64,000 nt of DNA from Gautieria morchelliformis (taxonomy: Eukaryota > Basidiomycota > Agaricomycetes > Gomphales > Gomphaceae). Location: positions 1 through 64,000 of the forward strand of contig WHVA01000354.1 of the NCBI GenBank assembly GCA_015179125.1, written 5' to 3'. This document shows, one piece after another, positions 32,659 through 43,589 of this stretch. The notes below the pieces were generated by a model. It made no database searches and was not told the origin of the DNA. It saw nothing but the letters and a program-made list of their open reading frames with translations. Every line of letters begins with the position of its first letter. The first letter of the stretch is position 1. The position numbers and the translations under genes are program-made.

Positions 32659-33890
32659 CTACTCCTCCCTCATCGTCTCCGCCTCTTCCTTCTCCGCTTC
32701 CGCACCCTCTTCCGCATGCCCCATCGGCACACTCACCAACTCTGTCTCCACCCTCGTATCCACCACCTGACTCGGACCCGTTTCCACACCATCCTCCTCC
32801 TGCATCCGCCACTCCATTCGTTCCCGGAGCATATTGTTCCGCCACTGGAACTCCCGCTTGATCTGCTCCACAACCGTCGACAAAACCGTCATCTGGTTCT
32901 GGAAGCTCAACAGCTGTTGCTGTTGAACCGCGGACATCTCCTCGAGCGTATTCCGAATCCCGCGCTGGGATCTCCGGATACCCCTCAGACACTCTGCAAT
33001 GTCCAGCAGAGGCGACATGTCAGCCTTCTCGGTCGCCGGAACCCTTTCCGCCGTCTTTTTCCCGCTCGACCTTGGTTTCGACTTAGGGGTTTCTGGCCCC
33101 TCGGTCTCGACTCTCCGCCTTTTCCGCTCCACCCTCGCGGAACAGCCGTCCACGACGCACCGCCTCTTCTTGTCGCGGCACCGTTCACAGGCGGTTTCCC
33201 GCGGATTTTCTGACCAGACGCATTCTAGTCCTTTTACCTCGCAGGTGTCACAGGGCGCCTTTTCTTCTTCCCCGTCCCTTGTCTTCCGTTTCCGGGTCGC
33301 GGGATTCTCCGGCCCCAACTCCTGGAGGTCGACAATGCGGGCCATCTTGTTCTTCCTGGCCTGTTGAAATTCGTCCGCCCTCCTTTTCCGATCCGCCACA
33401 AGGTTCACAACAGGAACTACTTCCTGTTGTTTTCCCTTCCCCTCAGGAGACGGCGTGTTTTCCGCCGTGTCTTCCGACTCCGGTTCGGAATCGGATTCGA
33501 CGATTATTTTCTACCAAGTTTTTTTCAGTCAGTCTCGGGATGAGGCTCAGGACCTTTCCGACTCACCCGGGATTGTTCCGTTTTCTCCGCCACGGCCTTG
33601 TTTTCCGCAGCCTTTTGGGCCGCATCCCGTTTCCGCTGTTCTTCGCGGACGCGCGATTCCTCCTCGCGACGTTTGCGGTCACGCTCCTCCTTCTCTTTCC
33701 GCTCCCGTTCCAGACACTCCTGTTCCTCGCGCTCTTTCTCTTTGCGCTCCTCCTCCAGACGCTCTTTCTCCTTCCGCGCCGCTTCCTCGGCCTCGCGTTT
33801 TTCGGCCAACTCCTTTTGCGCGAGCATGTCAGCAAAGTGTGCTTTCATCTCAGCACTGGTCATTTTGGAAAAGTCGACTGGAGTGCTCAT
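32659..33890 (-). CDS. Antisense zinc-cluster protein of element K, intact
   Basis: Minus strand, opposite to gag-pol. Exon 1 is 33890-33567 (108 codons), the intron 33566-33511 (56 bp, GTGAGT...TAG), and exon 2 33510-32659. The 391-residue protein has no stop. Exon 1 starts MSTPVDFSKM and is mostly a Lys/Arg/Glu coiled coil (residues 25-100). Exon 2 has an acidic stretch and a basic patch, then CDTC, GLECVW, TACERC and KKRRC, i.e. CX2CX6CX10CX2CX6C, the Zn2Cys6 pattern of fungal DNA-binding proteins. A Gln-rich coiled coil and an acidic tail follow. It ends 124 bp from the pol stop, convergently. The Zn2Cys6 fold would bind CGG-like triplets; the element is full of TTCCG (CGGAA). Its role as an element-specific regulator is inferred. 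Confidence 0.8.
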
Positions 33891-33999
33891 GATGGACTAA
33901 ACAGAAGACGCGTCTTGTTTCCCGCCTATATTTCAAACTCCGACGCGTTTGTTCACAGGTCACGTGATTCCGACTTGTGGTCTCGCGGGGCTCGACCTT

Positions 34000-34012
34000 A
34001 GAAGGGAGATAC
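34000..34012 (+). promoter_or_regulatory. Polypurine tract of element K
   Basis: AGAAGGGAGATAC directly precedes the 3' LTR and is the likely plus-strand primer. The same form (purines then ATAC) is seen in element C at 51229-51241. Confidence 0.75.
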
Positions 34013-34704
34013 TGTTACGACCGTTCATTTCCGATTTCCGACCCTCAGTTCCGCCATACATTCCGCCTCTCCAATAGTTCCGCCACACGTTCCGCCCCTC
34101 CGACATTTCCGACATTCCGCCCCTTGTACATTTCCCTTGTTCTTTCGACGCTATTACTCGTACCCACCGGACCCACCTCGCCATCCATCAAAACCATATA
34201 TCCGGTCACCCTTGTAGTTCGTTGTCAGATATGTTTTCCCGACCCCTTGTTCTTTGCCATTGTTCTACCTTACCCTGAACCCCCCTTGTAGTCCCATTGT
34301 TCCCAATTAGTTAGTTCCCACACATTGTACTCCACTTCCGCTTCCTCCGGAATTTGCTTAGTACAACACCATTACTTGTTGCTCTGCGCTTGTATAAAAC
34401 CCCCCTCATGTATGTCTGTAATTCTGCAATCAGATAATCACCTTCGATACTTGATTTCCTTCGCTCCATCTCCTGTTCTTAGCACAGCGAGTCTAGCAAG
34501 ATCTCAGTCTCTCTCTCTGCCTTCCGTCTTCCGCCTTCCGCCTCAGTTCCGACTCAAGTTCCGACCAAACCACTGGTCCAGTACTTTCCGACTTCCGGCT
34601 CATTTCCGAAATACCTAGGACGATAGTTCATTGGGGGCGCAACCTATAAGTTGAAGCCGCTGTCCTTTCCAGTTCCGACTTAGTGGAAATCTCGATACGT
34701 AACA
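34013..34704 (+). repeat. 3' LTR of element K
   Basis: 692 bp, identical to the 5' LTR except for one base that I can find. Confidence 0.95.
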
Positions 34705-35720
34705 TGTTGGGCCTTTCCTACCGGCCATGGTAGGAGGCCCATCTCAGAGATCGGTGGATCTCCGAGTGGGATGAGCGTCCCCTCCCCCGGGTAGGGAGGG
34801 CGAACTGTCCCCGCCGGCGGAGGCAGGGCCACGCCAGGCCCAATGTACTGGGCCTCGATCTGTGCTACCCGCCGCTGAAGGGTGGGGTCGTTGACAGTGT
34901 GCGACGATGACGCCGCTAGATAAGCGCTAATCGCGCTTTCCTTCGCAATGGCTAGCCCATTGACGGTGTGGGGCGAGCCGCGCAATTTCTTTGGCTGCTC
35001 TGCCAGCCTCTGTGCCCGTTTGGGGTCGTACGTCTTTCAGACGGATGAGTCTGACTCCCATCCATCTGGGATGCCGTACGCAGAGTCGGAAGGCACGCTA
35101 TGCCCTTCCGTCGTTGTCATTGTCAGGGTCGGCGCCGACAATCAGGACGCTAGTCCTGATGTTGCGCGCACCGGCAGAGGTACCGTCGCTCGAAGTGATG
35201 ATGGCCCGGCCACTGGGTCCGTGGCCGGGTCATGTCACGGCCTTTTTGAGGCAACGTGGGCCAGGGTAATCTGGAGCTGGGCTGCGCTCAGCTGTTGCTC
35301 CAGTTCCTTGATCCTGGCGCACTCGGTTGCGAGCGCGTCGTCGCGGTCTTCGACCGCGCATTCCAGCTCCTTGACCTCTTTTTTAAGGTTGTGGATGTCC
35401 CGGAGGGGCTCTTCTCACGTGTCACGTGCGCTGCCCCTTGGGAGCCATCCCCAGGCTGCATTGACGGCGTCGGCGATGTCTTCGTCCCGCAATTTGACCT
35501 TGCGGGTGCCTGTCGCGGCCCCCAGGTGCGTGGCGTAGTCTGCGCACATTGCGCAATCGTCCGGGTGGATGATGGCGAGGGCGTCCTCCCATCCCACGAT
35601 CATCCAGTGCTCCTGGTCTATTGGAGCACAGAGAATGTCTGCGGCCCCCTGTCTCGGGGCCGTTGTTCACGTTGTGGATGTTGACGGATCAACATCCATC
35701 CCATCTTTAGGGGGCATCAT
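34705..35720 (-). pseudogene. Element E post-pol ORF3, N-terminal part
   Basis: Minus strand from ATG at 35720 (MMPPKDGMDVD). Then come CAPIDQEHWMIVGWEDALAI, a DDCAMC motif, a leucine-zipper-like coiled coil (NLKKEVKELECAVEDRDDAL) near 35370-35250, and a segment ending AISAYLAASSSHTVND and PPISEMGLLP before the K insertion. At least two in-frame TGA codons (about 35668 and 35418) fit CGA-to-TGA changes, and there are frameshifts near 35230-35050. With 26671-25712 it would give a protein of about 650 residues in the same sense as E pol. The function is unknown. Confidence 0.55.
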
Positions 35721-35839
35721 CTTCGTGGGGATGATGGTGGTTAGCTTCCAAGAAGCGATGCGCCCTCGGAAATATCCGAGGTGAAAATTTAACCACGCCG
35801 TGGCCGGCACGTCACGTGGTCTGCACGTGACAGACGCGT

Positions 35840-38800
35840 CTAGTGGCGTCTGGGGAGGTCGTGTGGCTTGCCCACCCCCCGAAGCTCTAGATAGCTATCT
35901 AGGGCTTCAAGGTCCTTGCAGGACGACATGGGTTCCCATGTCACGTCGCCTAGGGTCCAACGGACCTGGAACTCCAGGTCCGTCGAGTTTATCCATCGAT
36001 GTGTGATAATCTCGTCGACGAGCCACTCCTCGTCGTCATTTGCTCCGAAGTCATAAAATGACTTGGCCTCATGACGAGGGAACAATTCGTCGTTGTTAGC
36101 CTCATATCGCCATACGAGGCTGGAATGGAAGACTGGTGAAATGCGACGGCTTTTCAGTTCATCGGGAAGATCGAGGGTCACCGTCGAGGCGTCGTTGTGA
36201 GCCTCGACGACGCGGTATGGTACGATGTACCGCGGGACTAGTTTTCTGGCTCTTCCTTTCAGGAGAGTTAGGTTTTGTGTCGAAAGGTAGACGCGGTCGT
36301 TGGCCGCGTACCTGTCGCTCGCCATACGTTTCTTATTTGCGCGAAACGTTTGCGTCACTCGATGCTCTATGATTGCATCGTGTGCCGCCATCAGGTTCCA
36401 TTTTGCCTGACGTGTGAACAGGGCTACCCCCTTGAACGGGGTGTCCATGGCTATGGAGAGGTCTATCCGCAGCATATAGCCGTGGTTCAGCTCGAAAGGT
36501 GCGAACCCTGTGGTCGCGCTGACGTTGCTGTTGAGGGCGACCTCAACCATTGGGCATTTCAATGCCCAATCCTTCTGATCGTCTCTGACGACCGCGCGCA
36601 GTATCTGTGTAAATAACCCATGTATCTACATGTACATTAGTTATTACATAATCCCAGTGGCCCCCTTAGGGACCCACTGTATAGTTTATGCGTGGGAACC
36701 GGCCAGCGGCCCCCATTGCATCTTACCCTTACACTGTCACTACGTAGCATCAGAATACCACACATTGGTCAAGTTCTGTTGTGCTCTTGTGACTTAAGGC
36801 TTAAGATAGACATCTTTACAATCTGGCCGATCAAGCGGTTTGCCCGCTCAGTTGCTCCATCCGTTTGGGGATGGAAGGCAGTTGACATGAGGAGCTTAGT
36901 CCCCATGAGTCGGTGGAGTTCATGCCAGAAGATCGACGTGAACTTTGAGTCTCTGTCCGAGACGATGGAGTCGGGAACTCCGTGGAGTCGAATGACCTCT
37001 TTCAGAAACAGCCAGGCTACTCCCTTGGCTGACACACTCGTCGTAGTTGGTACGAGGTGTACGAGCGACGTTAGTCGGTCGATGACTACCATCAGGTAGT
37101 CACAGTCGTTGGATTTGGGAAGGGGCCCCATGAAGTCGATGCCAATCAACTGCCACGGCCTATCTGGAATGGGTAGGCTGTGTAGTAGGCCTTTGGGCCG
37201 TTGTGGCCCGGTTTTCGTCATCTGACACCTCACGCACGATGTGCAGAACACTTCTATGTCTGGGCTCATGCCCGGCCACCAATATGCTCTTCGAACGTAG
37301 TTCGAAGTCTTCAGATGGCCGTAGTGGCCGACTATCTGATGTGCCCGATCAATGATAATTTCGATCAGCTTCCTTCCCCCTTGAAGAACCGAGCGGGGGA
37401 CGGCAATGATGTCTCTTTTGAGCTGATTCTTAGTCCAGATCAGCCCGTCCCGGATCCCGAATCTCGGGTGCGCGTCCGGGTGCGCCATGATCTTTGTGAA
37501 CATGGTGTCCCTGTGGTATGCGTCTCGTAGGACCTTAGACAGGTCTACACCTTGCTCGACGATCCAGCGCAGGGGTGCGCCGTCATTTCCTGCGGCGATG
37601 GCTCCGATGTCATCGTCATCATCGCAGGACGCAGCGACGTTCGCGGGCTCTGTTGAGCCCTCGTTTAATGCGGCGGCTTCCGTTACTCTCACCTCTGTCT
37701 TCTCAGCGAGGCATTTAGAGTGTCTTGTCGCCGCTGTTTGCAACTCGACATACCGGTCGGTGGGCAATAACTCACCGTCCGGGTCTAAACGTGCATCCGC
37801 GTTCACGAAGACATGGTCCGGGTGATTGTCATCACTCGTGTCGCTCTCGTAGTAGCGCAACAGGCAGTCTGCTACCTTGTTCTCTATACCGTCAACATGA
37901 ACGGTGTTGAAATTGCACCAGGAGAGAAACTCCCACCATCTGACCTGTCGGTCAGATAGGCTCTTCTGGGTCTCGAAGTACTCAAGCCCTTTGTGGTCTG
38001 TGACGAGGGTGAACCTTCGCCCCAGCAGTTTGTCCTCCCATTTCATGAAAGCCTCGAGCACCGCGATCGTCTCGTGCTCGTGAGTCCGGTAGTGTTGCTG
38101 AGCAACGCTGAACTTCTTTGACAAGAAGCCGGCTGGTCGACAAGTTTTCCAGTCAGGACCTTGGCCGTAGACCGCACCGACGCCGGCTTTTGATCCGTCG
38201 GTGATCACCCAGATCGGCTCTGGGCACCTTGCGTCTACTGGACGCAGGATCGGGGCCTTACAGGCCAACGCCTTAATGCTTTGCCAGCATTTGTCGAGTA
38301 GTGGTGTCCATTCGAATGGACAGTTATTACGTGCACAGCCTGATAGTGGGTGATATATGCGCTAACATCCGGCATGTAGTGTGCCAGATACTGTACCAGC
38401 CTGAGGAAACGCTGGACGTTGTTGAACGTCCGTGGCCTGCGCCACTCGCGGATGCGTTGCATCTTATCCTTGTCGGCATGTACCCCTCGGCCATCGATCA
38501 TATGGCCGAGGCACTCCATTCAGATGGAGTAGAGGTCCACCTTTTTCTTGCTCAGAAAGAGGTGATTCTTCCTTAGTCTGTCAAAGACGATGTAGAGGTG
38601 CTCTTCATGCTCTTGTATTGAGAGCGAGAATATGAAGATGTCGTCCATGTATACATGGACGAAGCGACCTATGCAGTCGCGGAAAATGGCTGTCATCAGC
38701 CGTTGGAATGTTGATGGGGCATTACAGTCCCCCATCTGTATCACCTGGCTCCTGAAGGTGCCAAGGATCATGGCAAAGGCTGTCTTTGCTACGTGATCCG

Positions 38801-38930
38801 GATCTGCTCGTATGCTTCTGACATATCAAGTTTTGTTCGATATTGGCAGCGAGCCATGTCGCTGCATATGATATCTTGATCCGGGAAGGGCGTGACGTCC
38901 TTTACCGTGTTCTCGTTCTGCTGGCGCAGA
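35840..38930 (-). pseudogene. Pol of gypsy element E, truncated and interrupted
   Basis: The minus strand begins inside RT (RFPLRQQNENTVKDVTPFPD), continues with NAPSTFQRLM, YMDD (about 38650), RNase H (VITDGSKAGVGAVY, DHKGLEYF) and the integrase zinc domain (HQIVGHYGH...CVRC). The core is GIDFMGPLP, VSDRDSKF and HPQTDGATERAN. After the solo LTR at 36608-36820 come the integrase C-terminus and a chromodomain-like end (EWLVDEIITHRW, VRWTLGDVTWEPMSSC) to the stop at 35840. Frameshifts lie near 38785, 38520 and 38260. The 5' side is joined to element G at about 38930. E is a lineage distinct from K, C and G. Confidence 0.88.
36608..36820 (+). repeat. Solo LTR, family E, TSD atctg
   Basis: 213 bp, TGTAAATAACC to ATCTTTACA, with perfect duplication atctg (36603-36607, 36821-36825). 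It is inserted in E's own integrase gene, in the opposite orientation. Confidence 0.95.
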
Positions 38931-38935
38931 GGGAA

Positions 38936-41751
38936 ACGAGTGGAAGGCCGCATTCCGCACCAATCGAGGACTCTTTGAGCCACAGGTCATGTTCTTTGGC
39001 CTCACCAACAGTCCCGCCACATTCCAGACGATGATGAATGACATTTTCCGTGACATGATAGCAGAAGGGGTTGTCTGCGTCTACCTCGATGACATCCTCA
39101 TTTTCACGAAAACAATGTCCGAACATCGGGAAGTCATGCGGAGAGTGCTGGAACGGCTCCGGGAGTACAACCTGTGTCTCAAGCCGGAAAAGTGCGAATT
39201 TGAGCGGACGCGGATAGAGTATCTTGGGGTGATTGTGTCGGAAGGAAAGGTGGAAATGGACCCAGTCAAAGTTTCCGGTGTATCGGATTGGCCCGTGCCG
39301 CGAAACAAGAAGGAGGTCCAGTCCTTCATTGGGTTTGTCAATTTCTACCGGCGGTTCATCAAGGACTTCTCCTGCCACGCCCGTGCCCTCTTTGACCTCA
39401 CCAAGAAGGAGGTTGGATGGCGGTGGGGAGAGCCGGAACAGACTTCCTTTGACAAACTCAAGGAGCTGATCACTTCCGCCCCGGTCCTGATCTTTCCCGA
39501 CGACTCTCGCCCTTATCGAGTCGAGGCGGATTCTTCCGACGCAGCTACCGGAGCGGTCTTGTCACAGCAGTCATCGGAAGACGGTGGGGGGTGGCATCCG
39601 ATTGCCTTCTTCTCTAAGAGCCTTAGTCCGGTCGAGCGGAACTATGAGATCCATGACAAGGAGATGCTGGCAATCATCCGAGCGCTGGAGGAGTGGCGAC
39701 ACTTCCTCGAGGGTGCTCTATGCCCTTTTGAGATCTGGACAGACCACAAGAACCTCGAGTATTTCCGCACGGCTAAGAAGCTGAACCGACGACAAGCACG
39801 GTGGTCCCTACACCTGTCCCGGTTTGACTTCATGCTCCACCACCGCCCCGGCCGCACCATGGGCAAGCCCGATGCCCTATCCCGCCGCGCGGATCACGGA
39901 AGCGGAAGTGGAGACAACGCGGATATGACACTGCTCTGCCCAAGTCTCTTTGCAATCCGTGCCCTAGAAGGAGTAACTGCAGTTGGGGCGGAAGCGGAAA
40001 TGCTCCGGGATATCCGGAGGCAGTACCGGAATGGAGAGAAGGAGGAGTCGGTGGTGAAGGCAGTGGAGGAACTCCGGAAGGGGCACTCACGGTCTGTACG
40101 GGCAGCGGAATGGTCGGAACGTGATGGACTGCTCCACTTCAGAGGCAAGGTCTATGTTCCGGGTGGGGCGGACCTCCGCCGTCGCATCGTGTCCCAGCAC
40201 CACGACACACGGGTCGCTGGGCATGCTGGCAGGTGGAAGACGCTGGAGTTAGTGGCTCGGAATTACTGGTGGCCTCAGATGTCCCGCTACATCGGACAGT
40301 ACGTGAAGACGTGTGACCTTTGTCTCCGAACCAAAGCGCAACGACGTCCGCCCGTCGGAGAACTTGTTCCGCTCCCGATTCCCGAATCCCGCTGGGACAC
40401 CATCAGTGTCGACTTCATCGTTGAACTCCCAGAGTCTCATGGCTACGACGCGATCATGAACGTCGTGGATTCGGTGAGCAAGGTGTCCCACTTCATTCCG
40501 ACGCACACGACGATCACAGCCCTCGGAGCGGCCCGCCTGTTCCTTGCACATGTCTGGAAGTTGCATGGGCTCCCGAAGCAAGTCGTTTCCGACCGAGGTC
40601 CGCAGTTTGTCGCGGAACTGACTCGGGAGCTCTACCGCCTGCTCGGCATAAAGCTGGCTACCACCACAGCGTACCATCCGCAGGGTGACGGACAGACGGA
40701 ACGGGTCAATCAGGAGTTGGAGCAATATCTCCGCCTCTTTGTCAATGAGAGGCAGGATGACTGGGATGAGTTACTTCCGCTGGCGGAATTCCAATACAAC
40801 AACCATGTCCATTCCGCCACGCAACAGACTCCCTTCATGCTTGACTCCGGACGACACCCGCGGATGGGCTTCGAACCACGCCAGGCTGACTCCCGACTCG
40901 AGACGGTCAATGAGTTCCGAGACCGCATGGACTCCACCCTTTCGGAAGCCAAGTCGGCCCTTGCGAAGGCCAAGGATGACATGGCAAGGTACTACAACCG
41001 ACGCCGGGTTCCTGCCCCAGAGTACCAAGTTGGAGACAAGGTGTACCTAGATGCAAGTGACATCCGCACCACGCGCCCTTCGCAGAAGCTTGCCCACCGC
41101 TACCTTGGGCCCTTCACAGTGACGCGGAGGGTTGGACGGAATGCATACCGCCTCCGACTTCCGATGTCCATGTCCCGCCTCCACCCCGTCTTCAACGTGG
41201 TGAAGTTACTCCCTATGCTTGAGGACCCAATTCCAGGTCGGAAGGCTCATCCGCCACCTCCGCCAGAAATTGTAGATGGGGAAGAGCACTACGTGGTAGA
41301 ACGGATCCTGGACAGCCGGTTTGTGCGAGGACGACTCCAATTCCTCGTGAAATGGGAAGGGTATGGGTACGAGGAGAATTCGTGGGTCCCGGAGCAAGAT
41401 GTTTCCGCTCCTGACAAACTCCGGGAGTTCTACAGGACACATCCAGGTGCCCCTCGCCGAATCCGCTCGCTGGCATTTCAATCCCTTGTGTCCCGTGCTT
41501 CGAGGACGCAGCACGCTAGAGGGGGGGTGATGTCAGGGGACACCCTGTTTTCCATTTCCAGTTCCGACACCACACCCAGTTCCGACTCCATTTCCGACTC
41601 CGCTTCCGGTTCCGATTCCATCTCCGCCTCCGCTTTCGGGAACGATTCCGCTTCTGGGAGAACTTCCACCAGTTCCGTTCGCCTTGCCAGTTCCACTCCA
41701 ATTTCCGACTTCCGCCCCGGAACAGCGTCGGAAATCAAGCGACTCGCATAA
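38936..41751 (+). CDS. Pol of element G, RT-RNase H-integrase-chromodomain, 5'-truncated
   Basis: Open from EWKAAFRTNRGLFEP through FFGLTNSPATF and YLDD (about 39095), RNase H (VEADSSDAATGAVL, DHKNLEYF), zinc domain (HDTRVAGHAG...CDLC), core SVDFIVELP, VSDRGPQF, HPQGDGQTE, and chromodomain (YVVERILDSR, FLVKWEGYGYEENSW). It ends in a Ser/Asp-rich tail that reads through the purine tract into the LTR and stops at 41751. No internal stop is present, but the N-terminal half (protease, first RT blocks) and gag are gone, so it cannot act alone. It is nearly identical to the copy at 58984-63162. Confidence 0.9.
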
Positions 41752-42010
41752 TAGGTGGCATCAAGGGTCGATCAAGGGTCAGGGGGATGCAGGGTTGATG
41801 GCGGGTGCCAAGCGTTGTCCCTGGCTGCGCAGCGTAGTATAATACGGGCTCGCTGACATTGGGGGTCCTTAGACTTTTCTCTTTGGATTTCCCCTTGTCA
41901 GGTGAGAACCCCCTCTCTTGTATGCTCTGTTCATTTATACATACTTTGGATTTCCCCTTGTCAGTTGTGTGGTAGTGTGATCTCCACGACTAGCCAGGGT
42001 TGCCCTTACA
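41531..42010 (+). repeat. 3' LTR of element G copy 1
   Basis: TGTCAGGGGACACCCTG to GGGTTGCCCTTACA, 480 bp, preceded by AGAGGGGGGGTGA (41518-41530, purine tract). Nine TTCCG lie in its first 190 bp. Confidence 0.88.
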
Positions 42011-42360
42011 GTGCCCACATAGCCAACCTGCATGTCGATGCTGGTTGGCCCTAGGAGGCAATTCATTTTTAGCCATCGTAGGATGGCTGCCACGAAGATT
42101 TCAAACTCTTCGAGGTCAGATCCCCCGGCATATGGCTGGGGGTGAGCCAATTTTACGCCGGCCTTCGCTAGCACAGACCTCTCCGGGTCTGTGTCTGCGG
42201 CGTCTGCTAATGCCACACAGATCATCCGTGTGATCCCGTCGTACGGCTCCATTGGTACGACGTCGGCCTGGTCAGGGATTCCCTGGCCTTCTGTTGGGGC
42301 CATGGATCGCTCGTGCGGTTGTGACGCCACGCGGGGTAGGTTCTGATTCATTGGCACATA
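42011..42360 (-). pseudogene. Gag of element E, fragment
   Basis: Minus strand: NQNLPRVASQ, PYDGITRMICVALADAADTD, QPYAGGSDLEEFEIFVAAIL with RWLKMNCLLG, and IDMQVGYVGT up to the G LTR. The FxGxxxLExFExFxxxLLRWLK form is typical of retrotransposon gag N-terminal domains. It is the expected upstream gene of E pol (35840-38930); the rest of gag and protease is missing where G sits. Confidence 0.65.
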
Positions 42361-42708
42361 CATGCATGAGAATAACCACACCAACTCCAACTCGGTCCTC
42401 CACAAAGTCAGATGCAAGTGGGCTTACAGTAATGAGATAATCCCGAATATACTTATTTTGCGTTCCAGACGCTTTCTTAGCATCCAAAAGGCAGGATGTC
42501 AATGAAGATGAGTTGTACGATTCTGCAGCAGACAATAGGGTGTTTCACGCTTGCGTTTTCGTGGTTTTTTCAGAGGTTTTTTCGTCAGCGTTTTCGTCGC
42601 CGCTTTTGGAAAAAGGGGACACCAGGCACAAAATGCCCCCAGAACCGAGAGCACAAAATGCTCCTGATCCCGAGCCCGATCCGGGCCCGGGGCCCGTCAG
42701 GGCATATG
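42361..42708. other. Spacer with no recognised gene
   Basis: Contains T-rich sequence (42540-42600) and a GC-rich GGGCCCGGGGCCC palindromic stretch (about 42683) next to the start of the duplicated block. It is possibly 5' leader of element E. Confidence 0.3.
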
Positions 42709-43025
42709 TGCCTGGGCCATGGCACTCTGTGGGAGTCGAGTGGTCAGACACCCTGGTATGAGGAATACGGGCCGGGATACTCACGGAAGTTGGCCACTGG
42801 GGTTATGGGGGAGTTGACAGGGAGCTGCTGGTACTTGACAGCGAGCCTGTGGAGCTAAGCGAAAAGGTGCGATTGAAGAACAGGGTCAGCGGATGCTTCG
42901 AAGCCCGGGGCAAGTTCATATGGAAGACGAGTGCCGAACCAAGAGAGGCTGAAGTGTCTGTGGTGCGTGGTGTTGTCGATGGTGCAGCGCGGCAAGCCGC
43001 CTATTATGAATCGGCATAACCCGAC

Positions 43026-43587
43026 TGTAAGGACCCGGCCTTTGGCCGGTTACTTACCGGTAAAACCTTCTTCCGAGCCCGAGCCTTGTGATATTCGTGC
43101 CCAAGTACATATGATCCTTATCCGCGCCCGATCCCGAGCCCGAGCTTGAGCTCATATCCGACCTTGATCCCATGACCGTATTCCCTTAGTTACTGATTCC
43201 GCCTCATCACGCATCATTCGTATATTACCTCGCCCTGACCTCGGCCTCCTGACCTCGCCCTGACCTCCACTAATATGTTCGCCCCTGACTCGTACCCTCG
43301 TTCGTATATAACCCCCCTTGTATGCATTCCTACTCCTTAGTCTGAAAATCAACTATCGTATCCATTCGATCCCTAGCTAGTTTCTAAGCCTCGCCTCTTA
43401 AGCCAAACCTCGCCTCTGATTCGTTTGCCTCCGAAGTTGGGACTCGTGCGTAGGGTCGGCGCAGCACATAAGCTGAAGCCAAGTCCCTCTCCGACTTCCC
43501 CATCCAAACCTCGCCCCGTAACCTCGGACCTTGCCTCGGGTTTCGTTCCCGACCTCGGCCAACCTTACGATGGATCGGATCGTAACA
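43026..43587 (+). repeat. 5' LTR of element C
   Basis: TGTAAGGACCCGG to ATCGTAACA. Contains ten CCTCG on the plus strand and TATATAA at 43305-43311. Confidence 0.93.
43305..43349 (+). promoter_or_regulatory. C promoter TATA box and predicted RNA 5' end with self-primer
   Basis: TATATAA (43305-43311) and, 34 bp on, AGTCTGAAAAT (43339-43349), the exact complement of the primer-binding site at 43590-43600. Confidence 0.7.
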
Positions 43588-43589
43588 GT

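Larger units (their letters stand above)
26672..34704 (+). mobile_element. Full-length Ty3/gypsy chromovirus K, TSD tgttg
   Basis: 8033 bp between perfect duplications tgttg (26667-26671, 34705-34709). Two 692-bp LTRs differ by one base that I can find (a/c near 27147 and 34488). The order is LTR, self-primer-type primer site, gag, pol with chromodomain, antisense zinc-cluster gene, purine tract (near 34000-34012), LTR. It was inserted in ORF3 of element E. It is a recent insertion, yet gag-pol carries about eight 1-nt indels and a stop. TTCCG is strongly over-represented throughout. Confidence 0.95.
38930..42010 (+). mobile_element. 5'-truncated gypsy element G, copy 1
   Basis: Starts in mid-RT at a junction with E at about 38930 and ends with a full 3' LTR at 42010. 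It then meets E gag on the minus strand. The same element, complete to the right edge, lies at 58772-64000. Confidence 0.88.

Noticed and set aside
33279..34001. 240-codon plus-strand ORF after K pol
   Set aside because: Phe/Leu/Ser-rich shadow of the Glu/Lys/Arg coiled coil on the minus strand; the minus-strand gene has correct splice sites and a zinc-cluster motif.
41935..42417. Single gene across the G LTR and E gag
   Set aside because: The last 25 codons of the frame are LTR sequence; only 42011-42360 is gag-like.
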